From contig JAGOAS010000002.1 of the NCBI GenBank assembly GCA_017983795.1, positions 124,001 through 188,000 on the forward strand: 64,000 bases of DNA. The letters are read 5' to 3'. A model generated the notes under the pieces. It searched no databases, was not told where the DNA came from, and was given only the letters and a program-made list of their open reading frames with translations. The translations under genes and the position numbers were made by a program. How positions within the stretch are numbered: position 1 is the first letter of the stretch; each line of letters opens with the position of its first letter. This DNA comes from Piscinibacter sp. (lineage in GTDB: Bacteria > Pseudomonadota > Gammaproteobacteria > Burkholderiales > Burkholderiaceae_C). Positions 35,239 to 43,563 of the stretch are shown piece after piece.

Positions 35239-36069
35239 ATGCATGCCGATCGCAACCGTCGCCACGCCCTCGCCGGGCTCGCCGCGCTGGCCCTCGCGCC
35301 GCTCACGCCGGCCGCGCGCGCCGCACCCGGCGGCCTGCCCAGCGCCACGCACGACGCCTCTTCGCCGGAGTGGGAGAAGATCGCCTCGCGCCTCTTCCCC
35401 GGCCGCACGCTGCGGGCCGGGCAGGACACGGTGCAGGTGATCGCGCCGCTGCGCGCGGCCTACGGCGCCTCGGTGCCCGTCAAGGTGGTGTCCAAGCTGG
35501 CGCAGAAGCCCGAGCGGTATGTGCGGCGCCTGTTCATCGTCGTCGACAAGAACCCCTCGCCGGTGGCCGCGGTATTCGACCTCGACACCGAGGTCGGCCA
35601 GGCCGATTTCGAGACGCGGCTGCGCGTCGACGAATACAGCCACGTGCGCGTGGTCAGCGAGCTGTCCGACGGCACGCTGCACACCGACTCGCGCTACGTG
35701 AAGACCTCGGGCGGCTGCTCGGCGCCGCCGAATCGGGATTCGCCGCACCTGATCGGCAAGACCATGCTCAAGCTCGCCGGCGAACTGCACATGGACCAGC
35801 CGGTGGCCGCCGACGTGACCGTGCTGCACCCCAACGACACCGGCTTCGAACTGAACCAGCAGACGGTGATGTACATCCCGCCGCACTTCGTGCGCTCGAT
35901 CCGCGTCAGCTACGCCGGGCGCAAGGTGTTCGACGCCGAGCTCGACTTTTCGGTCAGCGAGAACCCGACCTTCCGCTTCAACTTCGTGCCGCACGGCAAG
36001 GGCGAACTGCGCGCCGAGGTGACCGACACCAAGGACGCGCAGTTCGTCGGCACGCTGGCGGTGGGCTGA
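35239..36069 (+). CDS. SoxYZ-like fusion carrier protein (quinoprotein-associated), copy 2
   Basis: This 276-aa protein has a Tat-like N-terminus (RNRRHALAGLAALALAP), a SoxY-like domain with SGGCSAPP (C160) and a SoxZ-like domain (VSENPTFRFNFVP). It is clearly paralogous to the product of 31839-32696, sharing the VDEYSHVR / VDAYSHVR and GGCSAPP regions. A Tat signal, if real, would imply folding before export, unlike copy 1. It follows the metallo-beta-lactamase gene by 15 bp. Confidence 0.85.
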   Translation: MHADRNRRHALAGLAALALAPLTPAARAAPGGLPSATHDASSPEWEKIASRLFPGRTLRAGQDTVQVIAPLRAAYGASVPVKVVSKLAQKPERYVRRLFIVVDKNPSPVAAVFDLDTEVGQADFETRLRVDEYSHVRVVSELSDGTLHTDSRYVKTSGGCSAPPNRDSPHLIGKTMLKLAGELHMDQPVAADVTVLHPNDTGFELNQQTVMYIPPHFVRSIRVSYAGRKVFDAELDFSVSENPTFRFNFVPHGKGELRAEVTDTKDAQFVGTLAVG

Positions 36070-36076
36070 AGCCATC

Positions 36077-36601
36077 ATGCCGCGCCGCCTGTTCGCCTTC
36101 GTCCTGCTCGCCGGCTACGCGTTGGCGGCGCAGGCGATCGGCATGCCGCCGCGCTATTCGTCCACCGAGATCAAGCCCGCCGGCACGCCGCAGCGCTGGG
36201 AGTTCGACCTGAGCGCTGCCATCGAGCGCGCGCGGCGCGAGCACAAGCGCCTCTACCTCTACCTGAGCGCGAGCGACTGCCCGTTCTGCCGCAAGTACGA
36301 GGCCTTCCTGGAGAAGAACGCCGCCGAGCTGGCACCGCATTTCGCCAAGGACTGGATCGTCTTCGAGATGCGCGCCAACCTCTCCATCCAGGCCGACCGG
36401 CTGTGGTTCCGCATCGGCGACAAGGCCCTGCCCTATGCCGACTTCATGCGCGCCATCGGCGACGAGCGTGCCCGCCAGCTGGTCTACCCGAGCGTGTGGC
36501 TGCTCGATGGCCAGGGCAAGCCGCTGATGCAGATGCCCGCCGGCACCGGCACCTTCGAGACCGTGCCCGAGCAGCTCGAGATCCTGCGCCTCGAGCAATG
36601 A
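36077..36601 (+). CDS. Thioredoxin-fold protein with CPFC motif (SoxW-like)
   Basis: This 174-aa secreted protein has a signal-like N-terminus and a thioredoxin fold with the redox pair C68-P-F-C71 in SASDCPFCRKYEAFLEKN and a cis-Pro region (VYPSVWLLDGQG). It starts 7 bp after the second SoxYZ-like gene. Reduction or recycling of the SoxY-like cysteine would be a natural job, as with SoxW; that is inference. Confidence 0.83.
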   Translation: MPRRLFAFVLLAGYALAAQAIGMPPRYSSTEIKPAGTPQRWEFDLSAAIERARREHKRLYLYLSASDCPFCRKYEAFLEKNAAELAPHFAKDWIVFEMRANLSIQADRLWFRIGDKALPYADFMRAIGDERARQLVYPSVWLLDGQGKPLMQMPAGTGTFETVPEQLEILRLEQ

Positions 36602-36635
36602 CGATTCACCTGACGACAACGAGAGGGAAAGACAG

Positions 36636-37253
36636 ATGACCCACATGAACAAGCTCCTCGCCCTGGCCGCCGCCGCTGCGCTCACGACCGGCGCGCAGGC
36701 GCAGGGCTCCAAGGCCGAGCTCGATGCCGTGCAGCGCGCGGTGCACGTGTGCGCCTCCTGCCATGGCGAGAACGGCAACAGCAGCAAGGCGCTGATCCCC
36801 TCGCTGGCCGGGCAACTGCGCGAGTACACGATCCGCCAGCTGAAGGATTTCCGCAGCCAGTCGCGCTCGGAGACCGACATCCAGGCCTACATGTGGGGCA
36901 TCTCGGCGCTGCTGTCCGATGAGCAGATCGAAGGCTTCGCCGACTACTACGCGGCGCAGAAGCCGGCGGCGGGCAAGTCCACCCATTCGAAGCTGGAAGC
37001 CGAGGGCAAGGCGATCTACGAGAAGGGCCTGCCCGCCAAGGGCGTGCTGCCCTGCAAGCAATGCCATGGCGACAACGCCGAGGGCGCCGCGGGCTTCCCG
37101 CGCCTGGCCGGGCAGCGGGCCGACTACGTCTACAAGCAGCTGCAGGCCTTCCGCACGCCGCTGCGCCCGCACGGCGTGGTGATGCGCAACGAGATCGCGG
37201 CGATGACGCCGCAGCAGCTCAAGGCCGTGGCGGCCTATGTGCAATCACGTTGA
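36636..37253 (+). CDS. Dihaem cytochrome c, c4/c553 family
   Basis: This 205-aa protein has a signal peptide and two c-type haem sites: C39-A-S-C42-H43 and C140-K-Q-C143-H144. Repeated domains (IPSLAGQLREYTIRQLKDFR and FPRLAGQRADYVYKQLQAFR) are typical of cytochrome c4. It is the last gene of the xoxF cluster and may carry electrons from XoxG or from the relay proteins to a terminal oxidase. A REP-like palindrome follows it. Confidence 0.9.
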   Translation: MTHMNKLLALAAAAALTTGAQAQGSKAELDAVQRAVHVCASCHGENGNSSKALIPSLAGQLREYTIRQLKDFRSQSRSETDIQAYMWGISALLSDEQIEGFADYYAAQKPAAGKSTHSKLEAEGKAIYEKGLPAKGVLPCKQCHGDNAEGAAGFPRLAGQRADYVYKQLQAFRTPLRPHGVVMRNEIAAMTPQQLKAVAAYVQSR

Positions 37254-37262
37254 TCGTGGACC

Positions 37263-37313
37263 CCCGTTCGCCCTGAGCCTGTCGAAGGGCTTCGACAAGC
37301 TCAGCCCGAACGG
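37263..37313. repeat. REP-like palindrome between cytochrome c4 and pqqE genes
   Basis: A compact inverted repeat: CCCGTTCGCCCTGAGCCTGT (from 37263) mirrors ACAAGCTCAGCCCGAACGGG (to 37313), with GTCGAAGG/CTTCGAC at the centre. It is the same repeat family as 7263-7358. It lies between two converging genes and could terminate both. Its right arm contains the pqqE stop codon (37301-37303). Confidence 0.88.
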
Positions 37314-38431
37314 GTCTCGGCCTCGGCCAGCCGGCGCGACTCCTTCGGATCGCGGAACACCAGCGGGTGCTCCGTGATGCCCGCCTCGGCCTGCGCCACC
37401 GCCTCCAGCACCTTGGGGTGGTGCGGGCTCTTGCGGCACACCGGATCGGCGGCCTCGGCGTCCTGCGCGATCAGGTAGGCTTGGCAGCGGCAGCCGCCCA
37501 GATCCTCCTCCTTGTGCTCGCACGACGAGCACGGCTCCTTCATCCAGCCGGTGCCGCGGTAGCGGTTGAAGCCGTCGGATTCGAACCAGGCCACACGCAG
37601 CGAGCTCTCGCGCACGTTGGGGAAGCTCAGCCCGGGCAGCATCTTCGCCGTGTGGCAGGGCAGCGCCGTGCCGTCGGGCGTGACGGTGAGGAACATGCTG
37701 CCCCAGCCGTTGACGCACTTCTTCGCCTTGCCCTCGTGGTAGTCGGGCGCGACGAAGAAGATGCGCATGCGGCCTTCGAGCTTGCGGCGCCATTCGTCGG
37801 TCACGGCCTCGGCACGCTCGAGCTGCTCGCGCGTGGGCAAGAGCTGCGCACGGTTGACGAAGGCCCAGGAGTAGTACTGCGTGTTGGCCAGCTCGATGTA
37901 CTCGGCGCCGAGCTCGGCCGCCATCTCGATGATGCGGCCGATGTGGTCGATGTTGAGGCGATGGATCACCACGTTCATCACCATCGGCCAGCCCTGGCCC
38001 TTGACGATCTGCGCGACGCGGTTCTTCAGCTCGAAGGTCTTGGTGTGCGAGAGAAAGTCGTTCATCTCGCGCGTGCTGTCCTGGAACGACAGCTGCACAT
38101 GATCGAGCCCGGCGGCCTTGAGCGCCGCGGCGCGCTCGCCGGTGAGGCCGACGCCGGAGGTGAGCAGGTTGCTGTAGTAGCCGAGCCGGCGCGCCTCGGC
38201 GACGATCTCTTCGAGGTCGTCGCGCAGCAGCGGCTCGCCGCCCGACAGGCCCAGCTGCACCGCGCCCATCTCGCGGCCTTCGCGCAGCACGCGCAGCCAG
38301 TCGGCGGTGGAGAGCTCGGCCGGCTGCGTCGCGTAGTCGACCGGGTTGTAGCAGAACACGCAGTGCAGCGGGCAGCGGTAGGTGAGCTCGGCGAGCAGCC
38401 ACAGCGGCGGGCCTATCTTCGCGGCGGTCAT
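37301..38431 (-). CDS. pqqE: PqqE, radical SAM enzyme of PQQ biosynthesis
   Basis: This 376-aa radical SAM protein has C20-x3-C24-x2-C27 (CPLHCVFC) and a SPASM-type C-terminal cysteine cluster (CHTAKML, CSSCEHKEEDLGGCRCQ). It links the Glu and Tyr side chains of the PqqA peptide, using PqqD as chaperone. The last residues (TRSG) and stop lie inside a REP-like repeat, so the C-terminus may differ from relatives. It follows pqqD by 4 bp. Confidence 0.96.
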   Translation of the reverse strand: MTAAKIGPPLWLLAELTYRCPLHCVFCYNPVDYATQPAELSTADWLRVLREGREMGAVQLGLSGGEPLLRDDLEEIVAEARRLGYYSNLLTSGVGLTGERAAALKAAGLDHVQLSFQDSTREMNDFLSHTKTFELKNRVAQIVKGQGWPMVMNVVIHRLNIDHIGRIIEMAAELGAEYIELANTQYYSWAFVNRAQLLPTREQLERAEAVTDEWRRKLEGRMRIFFVAPDYHEGKAKKCVNGWGSMFLTVTPDGTALPCHTAKMLPGLSFPNVRESSLRVAWFESDGFNRYRGTGWMKEPCSSCEHKEEDLGGCRCQAYLIAQDAEAADPVCRKSPHHPKVLEAVAQAEAGITEHPLVFRDPKESRRLAEAETRSG

Positions 38432-38435
38432 GCGC

Positions 38436-38711
38436 TCAGCTCCAGGTCAGCCAGCGCTGCTTGGCCGCCATCTCGACGAAGGCCAGCACGTCGCCCTGCA
38501 GGCCTTGCGCATTGAAGGCCGTCTCCAGCTCGCTCACGATGGCGGCGATGCTGCGCTCGCCGTCGCAGCGCTTCATGATCTCGCCGGCGCTGCCGTTGAG
38601 CTTGACCATGCCCTCCGGGTAGAGCAGCACATGGCATTCCTGCGCCGGCTCCCATTGCAGCCGGAAGCCCGCGCCGACGCGCGGGCGGGTCTCGACGCTC
38701 ACTGCGTTCAT
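38436..38711 (-). CDS. pqqD: PqqD, peptide chaperone
   Basis: This 91-aa PqqD has the family pattern [32 protein letters not shown] and [14 protein letters not shown]. It binds PqqA and presents it to PqqE. The ATG at 38711 overlaps the pqqC stop (ATGA). The longer open frame upstream is a pqqC shadow. Confidence 0.94.
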   Translation of the reverse strand: MNAVSVETRPRVGAGFRLQWEPAQECHVLLYPEGMVKLNGSAGEIMKRCDGERSIAAIVSELETAFNAQGLQGDVLAFVEMAAKQRWLTWS

Positions 38712-39418
38712 GGATTCACGCCGTACTTGAGCGCCATCGCATCGTTCATCGCCCACAGGATGTCGAGCTTGAACTGCAGGATCTCGAGCGCACGCTCCTG
38801 CAGCGCGCGCGTGTCGAAGTGGTCGAGCGTGACGGCGAGGCCCTGCTCGACGTCGCGGCGCGCCTGGCTGACGCGGTTGCGGAAATAGCTCAGGCCCTGC
38901 GGCTCGATCCAGGCATAGTGTTCCGGCCAGGTGGCCAGGCGCTGCTTGTGGATCTCGGGCGCGAAGAGTTCGGTGAGCGAGGAGCACACCGCCTCCTGCC
39001 AGGGCGCGCGGCGCGCGAAGTTGACGTAGGCATCGACCGCGAACTTCACCGCCGGGATCAGGTGGCGCTGGTCTTCGATCTCCGCACGCGTCAGCCCGAC
39101 CGCTTCGCCCAGGCGCAGCCAGGCCTCGATGCCGCCCGGATCCTTCACCCCGCCGATCTCGAAGCCGTCGTGGTCGAGGATGCGCTGGATCCACCCGCGC
39201 CGCACCTCGCGGTCGGGGCAGTTGGACAGCACCGCCGCATCCTTGATGGGGATCGCGATCTGGTAGTAGAAGCGGTTCGCCACCCAGCCACGGATCTGCT
39301 CCGGCGTCGCCTTGCCGGTGTTGAGCATCACGTTGAACGGATGGTGGATGTGGTACGAGCGGCCGCGCTCGCGCAGCTGGGCTTCGAACTCGACGCGGTT
39401 CCAGGCGGGAGCGTTCAT
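38708..39418 (-). CDS. pqqC: PqqC, pyrroloquinoline-quinone synthase
   Basis: This 236-aa cofactor-free oxidase catalyses the last ring closure and oxidation to PQQ. Conserved segments [36 protein letters not shown] and [17 protein letters not shown] are visible. It starts one base before the pqqB stop region and overlaps pqqD. Confidence 0.96.
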   Translation of the reverse strand: MNAPAWNRVEFEAQLRERGRSYHIHHPFNVMLNTGKATPEQIRGWVANRFYYQIAIPIKDAAVLSNCPDREVRRGWIQRILDHDGFEIGGVKDPGGIEAWLRLGEAVGLTRAEIEDQRHLIPAVKFAVDAYVNFARRAPWQEAVCSSLTELFAPEIHKQRLATWPEHYAWIEPQGLSYFRNRVSQARRDVEQGLAVTLDHFDTRALQERALEILQFKLDILWAMNDAMALKYGVNP

Positions 39419-39419
39419 C

Positions 39420-40340
39420 TCAGATCTCGATCGTCATGCCGTCCTCGCAAGGCACGATGGCGTGGCGCGCCAGTTCCGCGCGCTGCGCCGAGTCCTCGTC
39501 GAGGATGGGGTTGGTGTTGTTGATGTGGATGAGAAAGCGGCGCGTGCGCTCGGGCAGCTGGTCGAGCCACTGCACCATGCCGCCCGCGCCGCTTTGCGGC
39601 AGGTGGCCGATGTCGCGCGCGGTCTTCTTCGAGAGGCCGAGGCGGATCATCTCGTCGTCGGTCCAGAAGGTGCCGTCGACCAGCACCGCGTCGGCGCCGC
39701 ACATCAGATCGAACAGGGCCGGCGTGATCTCGCCCAGGCCCGGCGCGTAGAAGGCGCTGCGGCCGCTGCGCGCATCGCTGATCAGCATGCCGATGTTGTC
39801 GCCCGGCACGGGTGCGTCGCGGTGCGGCGAGTACGGCGCGGCCTTGCTCGACAGCGCGAAGGCACGCAGGCTCAGCTGCGGCGCGCCCGGCACCGCGAAG
39901 GCCGTGCCATCGGGCTCGATGCGCCGGCGGTCGACGCCGCAGTAGTGGCCCAGCACCTTCAGCACCGGGTTGCCGCTTGTGAGGTCTTCATGGACCGGGT
40001 CGGTGCACCACAGCGGCAGCGGCGCGCCGCGCTCGCGCAGCATGAAGAGGCCCGTGGCGTGGTCGATCTGGCCGTCCATCAGCACGACGCCGGCGATCGC
40101 CGTGTCGCGGATCGCGCGGCCGGGCTGCAGCGTCGGGTTCGAGCGGATCTGCTCGAGGATGTCGGGCGAGGCGTTGAAGAGCACGCCGTCGGCGCCCGCA
40201 TCGCCCTGCACGAAGATCGACGACTGCGTGCGCGCTTTGGCACGCACGGCGCCGCTGCGGACGCCCGCGCAGTTGCGGCAGTTGCAGTTCCACTGCGGGA
40301 AGCCGCCGCCGGCCGACGATCCGAGGATGGTGATGCGCAT
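39420..40340 (-). CDS. pqqB: PqqB, metallo-beta-lactamase-fold PQQ biosynthesis protein
   Basis: This 306-aa protein begins [20 protein letters not shown], the PqqB signature, with the CxCxxC-type cluster (NCNCRNC) and [11 protein letters not shown] in place of the standard MBL histidine loop. It acts in PQQ synthesis, probably hydroxylating the crosslinked peptide product. It lies 59 bp after pqqA and abuts pqqC. Confidence 0.96.
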   Translation of the reverse strand: MRITILGSSAGGGFPQWNCNCRNCAGVRSGAVRAKARTQSSIFVQGDAGADGVLFNASPDILEQIRSNPTLQPGRAIRDTAIAGVVLMDGQIDHATGLFMLRERGAPLPLWCTDPVHEDLTSGNPVLKVLGHYCGVDRRRIEPDGTAFAVPGAPQLSLRAFALSSKAAPYSPHRDAPVPGDNIGMLISDARSGRSAFYAPGLGEITPALFDLMCGADAVLVDGTFWTDDEMIRLGLSKKTARDIGHLPQSGAGGMVQWLDQLPERTRRFLIHINNTNPILDEDSAQRAELARHAIVPCEDGMTIEI

Positions 40341-40399
40341 GGTTCGAAAGACGAAGGCCGCCGCGTGCAGTCACGCGCGGCGGCCCCCGCGTCGCTCGC

Positions 40400-40474
40400 T
40401 CAGCGGGCGGCGACGTACATCGTGATCTCGAAACCGAAGCGGAAATCGGCCGCAGCCGGGGTTTGCCATTGCAT
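40400..40474 (-). CDS. pqqA: PqqA, PQQ precursor peptide
   Basis: This 24-residue peptide has the conserved E16-I-T-M-Y20 core; Glu16 and Tyr20 are the residues fused to make PQQ. The sequence around them is FRFGFEITMYVAAR. An AAGGAG site lies a few bases upstream of the ATG at 40474. It leads the pqqABCDE operon on the minus strand. Confidence 0.96.
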   Translation of the reverse strand: MQWQTPAAADFRFGFEITMYVAAR

Positions 40475-40682
40475 GGAACTACTCCTTCGAGGAAACACAT
40501 GGCGCCGGGTGGTCGCCACGGGGATGATGCGATTCATCCCGCGCTGAATCGTCTCGCCGTGCGCGCCCGGCGCACAGGCCCCGCGCCATGATTCGGGCCT
40601 CATGAATATCTGGAATCGGCCTCCGGCTTCTCCCGGGGTCATGGACAGCGGGGCGGCACGGGTGTACCGATACCATCGCCGG
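40475..40682. promoter_or_regulatory. Control region between pqqA and the divergent peptidase gene
   Basis: This 208-bp divergent gap contains a perfect dyad GGGATGA-TGCGAT-TCATCCC (40521-40540), about 47 bp upstream of the pqqA start. It could be a regulator site or a hairpin in the pqqA leader. No sure promoter boxes were recognised. Confidence 0.5.
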
Positions 40683-41585
40683 ATGCCTTCCTCCGCGCTC
40701 TTTGCCGACACGCCCGCCTTTGCCTCGCACGCCCTGCCGGTGCCGGGCGGCCATGTGCTGTCGGTGCAGGAGTACGGCTGCGCCGACGGCCCGGCCGCCG
40801 TGGTGCTGCACGGCGGGCCGGGCTCGGGCTGCTCGCCGCTGCTGCGGCGCGTGTTCGATCCGGCGCATTGGCGCATCGTCTGCCCCGACCAGCGCGGCGC
40901 CGGAGCGAGCCGGCCGCGTGGCGGCACCGCGAACAACGGCACCGCCGAGCTGCTCGACGACCTGGAGCACATCCGCGCGCGGCTCGGCATCACGCGCTGG
41001 GTGGTGGTGGGCGGCTCCTGGGGCGCGGCGCTCGCGCTGGCCCACGCCGCGGCCGCGCCGCAGGCGGTGGCGGCGCTGCTGCTGCGCGCCAGCTTCCTGG
41101 CGCGGCCGGAAGACATCGCCGCCTTCTTCGGCCCGCTCTCGCTGGAACAACTCGCGCCCGAGCTCGATGCGCCCGACGCGGCGACGCGCGAACGCGCCGC
41201 ACTCGCCTGGTGGCGCCGCGAGCAGGAACTCGCCGGCACGCACGCCGCCGAGCCGCGGGGCGAGGCGCTCGCGGCGCAGGTCGAGCGCCTGCGCGTGCAG
41301 GCCCATTACCTGCACCATGGCTGCTGGCTGCAATCACCCACGCTGCTCGAACGCTGCGAGGCCGTGCCGCGCGTGCCCGTGCACTTGATCCACGCGCGCG
41401 ACGACCGCGTCTGCCCGCCCGAGGGCGCGACGCTGCTGCAGCGCCGGCTGCGCGGCGCGACCCTGCAATGGCTGGACAACGCCGGCCACGACGCCGCGCA
41501 CCCGGCGATGGTGGCGGCGATGCGCAGCGCACTGGAGCGCTACGCGCGCGAGGGCCGCTTCGCCGACGGCGGAGAGCACGCATGA
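40683..41585 (+). CDS. pip: Proline iminopeptidase-family alpha/beta hydrolase
   Basis: This 300-aa hydrolase has the oxyanion motif HGGPGSG (43-49), PDQRGAGASRP and the nucleophile elbow GGSWG (S112). A C-terminal Asp/His pair is visible (HARDDRV, NAGHDAAH). The family removes N-terminal proline from peptides. It overlaps the kinase gene downstream (ATGA). Next to pqqA one might imagine peptide processing, but known PQQ proteases are different, so the link is weak. Confidence 0.85.
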   Translation: MPSSALFADTPAFASHALPVPGGHVLSVQEYGCADGPAAVVLHGGPGSGCSPLLRRVFDPAHWRIVCPDQRGAGASRPRGGTANNGTAELLDDLEHIRARLGITRWVVVGGSWGAALALAHAAAAPQAVAALLLRASFLARPEDIAAFFGPLSLEQLAPELDAPDAATRERAALAWWRREQELAGTHAAEPRGEALAAQVERLRVQAHYLHHGCWLQSPTLLERCEAVPRVPVHLIHARDDRVCPPEGATLLQRRLRGATLQWLDNAGHDAAHPAMVAAMRSALERYAREGRFADGGEHA

Positions 41586-42937
41586 CCCTGCGCCTGAAGA
41601 TCAACCTCATCGTCGGCGCGCTGACGCTGCTGTTCCTGCTCTCGGTGCTGGGCCTGCAACTGCGCAGCGTGCGCGATTCGGTGCACGAGGAGGTGCTGGC
41701 CGCCAACCGCGTCGCCGCGCAGTTGCTCAACCGCACCGTGTGGCTGTATGCGGCGCAGGGCACGCCGGCGCTGCTGTCCTTCCTGCAAGGCACCGGCCGC
41801 ATCCGCTCGAACGACATCACGCTGTTCGACAAGGACGGCCAGGCGCTGTACCGCTCGCCGCCGCCCACCTACAAGGCCGGGCGCGACGCGCCGGACTGGT
41901 TCGAGGCGCTGATCGCACCGACGCCCACGCTGCAGGCCATCGAGTTTCCCGACGGCAAGCTCGAGGTGCGCTCGAACGCCTCGCGCGCCGCCATCGACGC
42001 CTGGGACTACGCGGTCGTGCTGGTGGGCGGCGCGGCAGCGCTGCTGCTGGCGGTGAACCTGCTGGTGTTCTGGCTGGTCGGGCGCACGGTGCGGCCATTC
42101 GGGCAGATCGTCGGCGCGCTCGAGGAAGTGCAGCGCGGCCGATTCGACGTCGCGCTGCCGGCGCTGCCCGGCCAGGAGGCCGGCGCCATCGGCGCGGCCT
42201 TCAACCGCATGGTCGGCGAGCTGTCGCGCCACATCGAGACCGAGCGCCGCGCGGTACGCGCCGAGACGCAGCTCTCCGACAGCCGCGAGCTGACGCGCTG
42301 GATCGACCACCACATCGAGCAGGAGCGCCTGACCATCGCGCGCGAGCTGCACGACGAGCTGGGCCAGTCGGTCACCGCGATGCGCAGCATGGCCACCTCG
42401 ATCGCGCAGCGCAGCGCTGGCAAGGACGCGCAGGCCGAGCAGGCGGCGCGCCTGATCGCCGACGAATGCTCGCGCCTGTACGACGCAATGCACGGCATCA
42501 TCCCGCGCCTCACGCCGCTGGTGCTGGACAACTTCGGCCTCGCCGACGCCATCACCGACCTGATCGAGCGCACGCGGCGCGCCCACCCGGCGCTGGCGCT
42601 CGATGCCGAGCTCACGCTGGGCAACGCGCGCGTGCCGGCCGATGCCGCGCTGGCGCTGTACCGCGCGGCGCAGGAGGGCATCACCAATGCGCTGCGCCAC
42701 GGCGAGGCCACGCACCTCACGCTGCGCCTGGCCGGCACGGCCGACGAGGTCGCGCTGCTGCTGCGCGACGACGGCCGCGGCCTGCCCGAAGGCGGGCCGC
42801 CGCGCGACGGCCACTACGGCCTGCGCTGGCTGCGCGAGCGCGTCGAGGCGCTGCGCGGCAGCGTGACGCTGGAGAATCTTCCACCCCGGGGCGCGCAACT
42901 CGCGGTGCGCCTGCCCCTTGCACCGGAGAGTCCATGA
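41582..42937 (+). CDS. NarL-type sensor histidine kinase
   Basis: This 451-aa membrane kinase has an N-terminal helix, a periplasmic domain of about 120 residues, a second helix (VVLVGGAAALLLAVNLLVFWL) and a HAMP-like linker. HisKA_3 follows with phosphoacceptor H257 in ARELHDELGQS, then an HATPase (EGITNALRHG, LLRDDGRGLPEG, HYGLRWLRERV). Its stop overlaps the regulator gene (ATGA). The pair sits next to the pqq and xoxF loci, so methanol or PQQ sensing is a fair guess. Confidence 0.9.
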   Translation: MTLRLKINLIVGALTLLFLLSVLGLQLRSVRDSVHEEVLAANRVAAQLLNRTVWLYAAQGTPALLSFLQGTGRIRSNDITLFDKDGQALYRSPPPTYKAGRDAPDWFEALIAPTPTLQAIEFPDGKLEVRSNASRAAIDAWDYAVVLVGGAAALLLAVNLLVFWLVGRTVRPFGQIVGALEEVQRGRFDVALPALPGQEAGAIGAAFNRMVGELSRHIETERRAVRAETQLSDSRELTRWIDHHIEQERLTIARELHDELGQSVTAMRSMATSIAQRSAGKDAQAEQAARLIADECSRLYDAMHGIIPRLTPLVLDNFGLADAITDLIERTRRAHPALALDAELTLGNARVPADAALALYRAAQEGITNALRHGEATHLTLRLAGTADEVALLLRDDGRGLPEGGPPRDGHYGLRWLRERVEALRGSVTLENLPPRGAQLAVRLPLAPESP

Positions 42938-43563
42938 TCCGCGTGATGCTCGTCGACGACCATGCGCTGGTGCGCATGGGTTTCCGCATGCTGCTGGCCG
43001 ATGCGCAGGTGGAGGTGGTGGCCGAACTCGATACCGGCGAGCAGGCCTGCGCCGACTACGCCCGCGTGCAGCCCGACGTGGTGGTGATGGATCTGTCCAT
43101 GCCCGGCATGGGCGGGCTGGAGGCGGTGCGCCGCATCGTCGCGCAGGATGCCAAGGCGCGCATCCTCGCGCTCTCGGCGCACGAAGACACCGCGCACCCG
43201 CAGCGCGTGCTGCGCGCCGGCGCGCTCGGCTACCTCACCAAGCGCAGCGCGCCCGAGGCGCTGATCGCCGCCGTCAGCGCGGTGGCGCGCCACGAGACCT
43301 ACGTCGACGCGCAGACCGCGCGTGCGCTGGCGATGGCGCAGGTGAAGGGCGAGACCAGCCCGGCGCAGACGCTCTCCGAGCGCGAGTTCTCGGTATTCCT
43401 GCAGCTGGCGCGCGGCCAGAGCGTGGCGCAGATCGCCGACAACCTGAAGCTGTCGCCCAGCACCGTGGGCACGCACCTCTACCACGTCAAGCAGAAGCTG
43501 GGCGCCAGCAACCAGTCGGAGCTCACGCTGGTGGCGCTGCAGTGGGGCTTGCTGCAGGTGTGA
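42934..43563 (+). CDS. NarL/LuxR-type response regulator
   Basis: This 209-aa regulator has receiver residues in VMLVDDHALVR, phosphoacceptor D53 (VVMDLSMPGMGG) and Lys in LTKRSAPE, with a LuxR helix-turn-helix (LSEREFSVFLQLARGQ, LSPSTVGTHLYHVKQKLGA). It is translationally coupled to the kinase. Its last 41 bases overlap the 3' end of the converging apbE gene. It is similar in type to the regulator encoded at 20812-21468. Confidence 0.92.
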   Translation: MIRVMLVDDHALVRMGFRMLLADAQVEVVAELDTGEQACADYARVQPDVVVMDLSMPGMGGLEAVRRIVAQDAKARILALSAHEDTAHPQRVLRAGALGYLTKRSAPEALIAAVSAVARHETYVDAQTARALAMAQVKGETSPAQTLSEREFSVFLQLARGQSVAQIADNLKLSPSTVGTHLYHVKQKLGASNQSELTLVALQWGLLQV

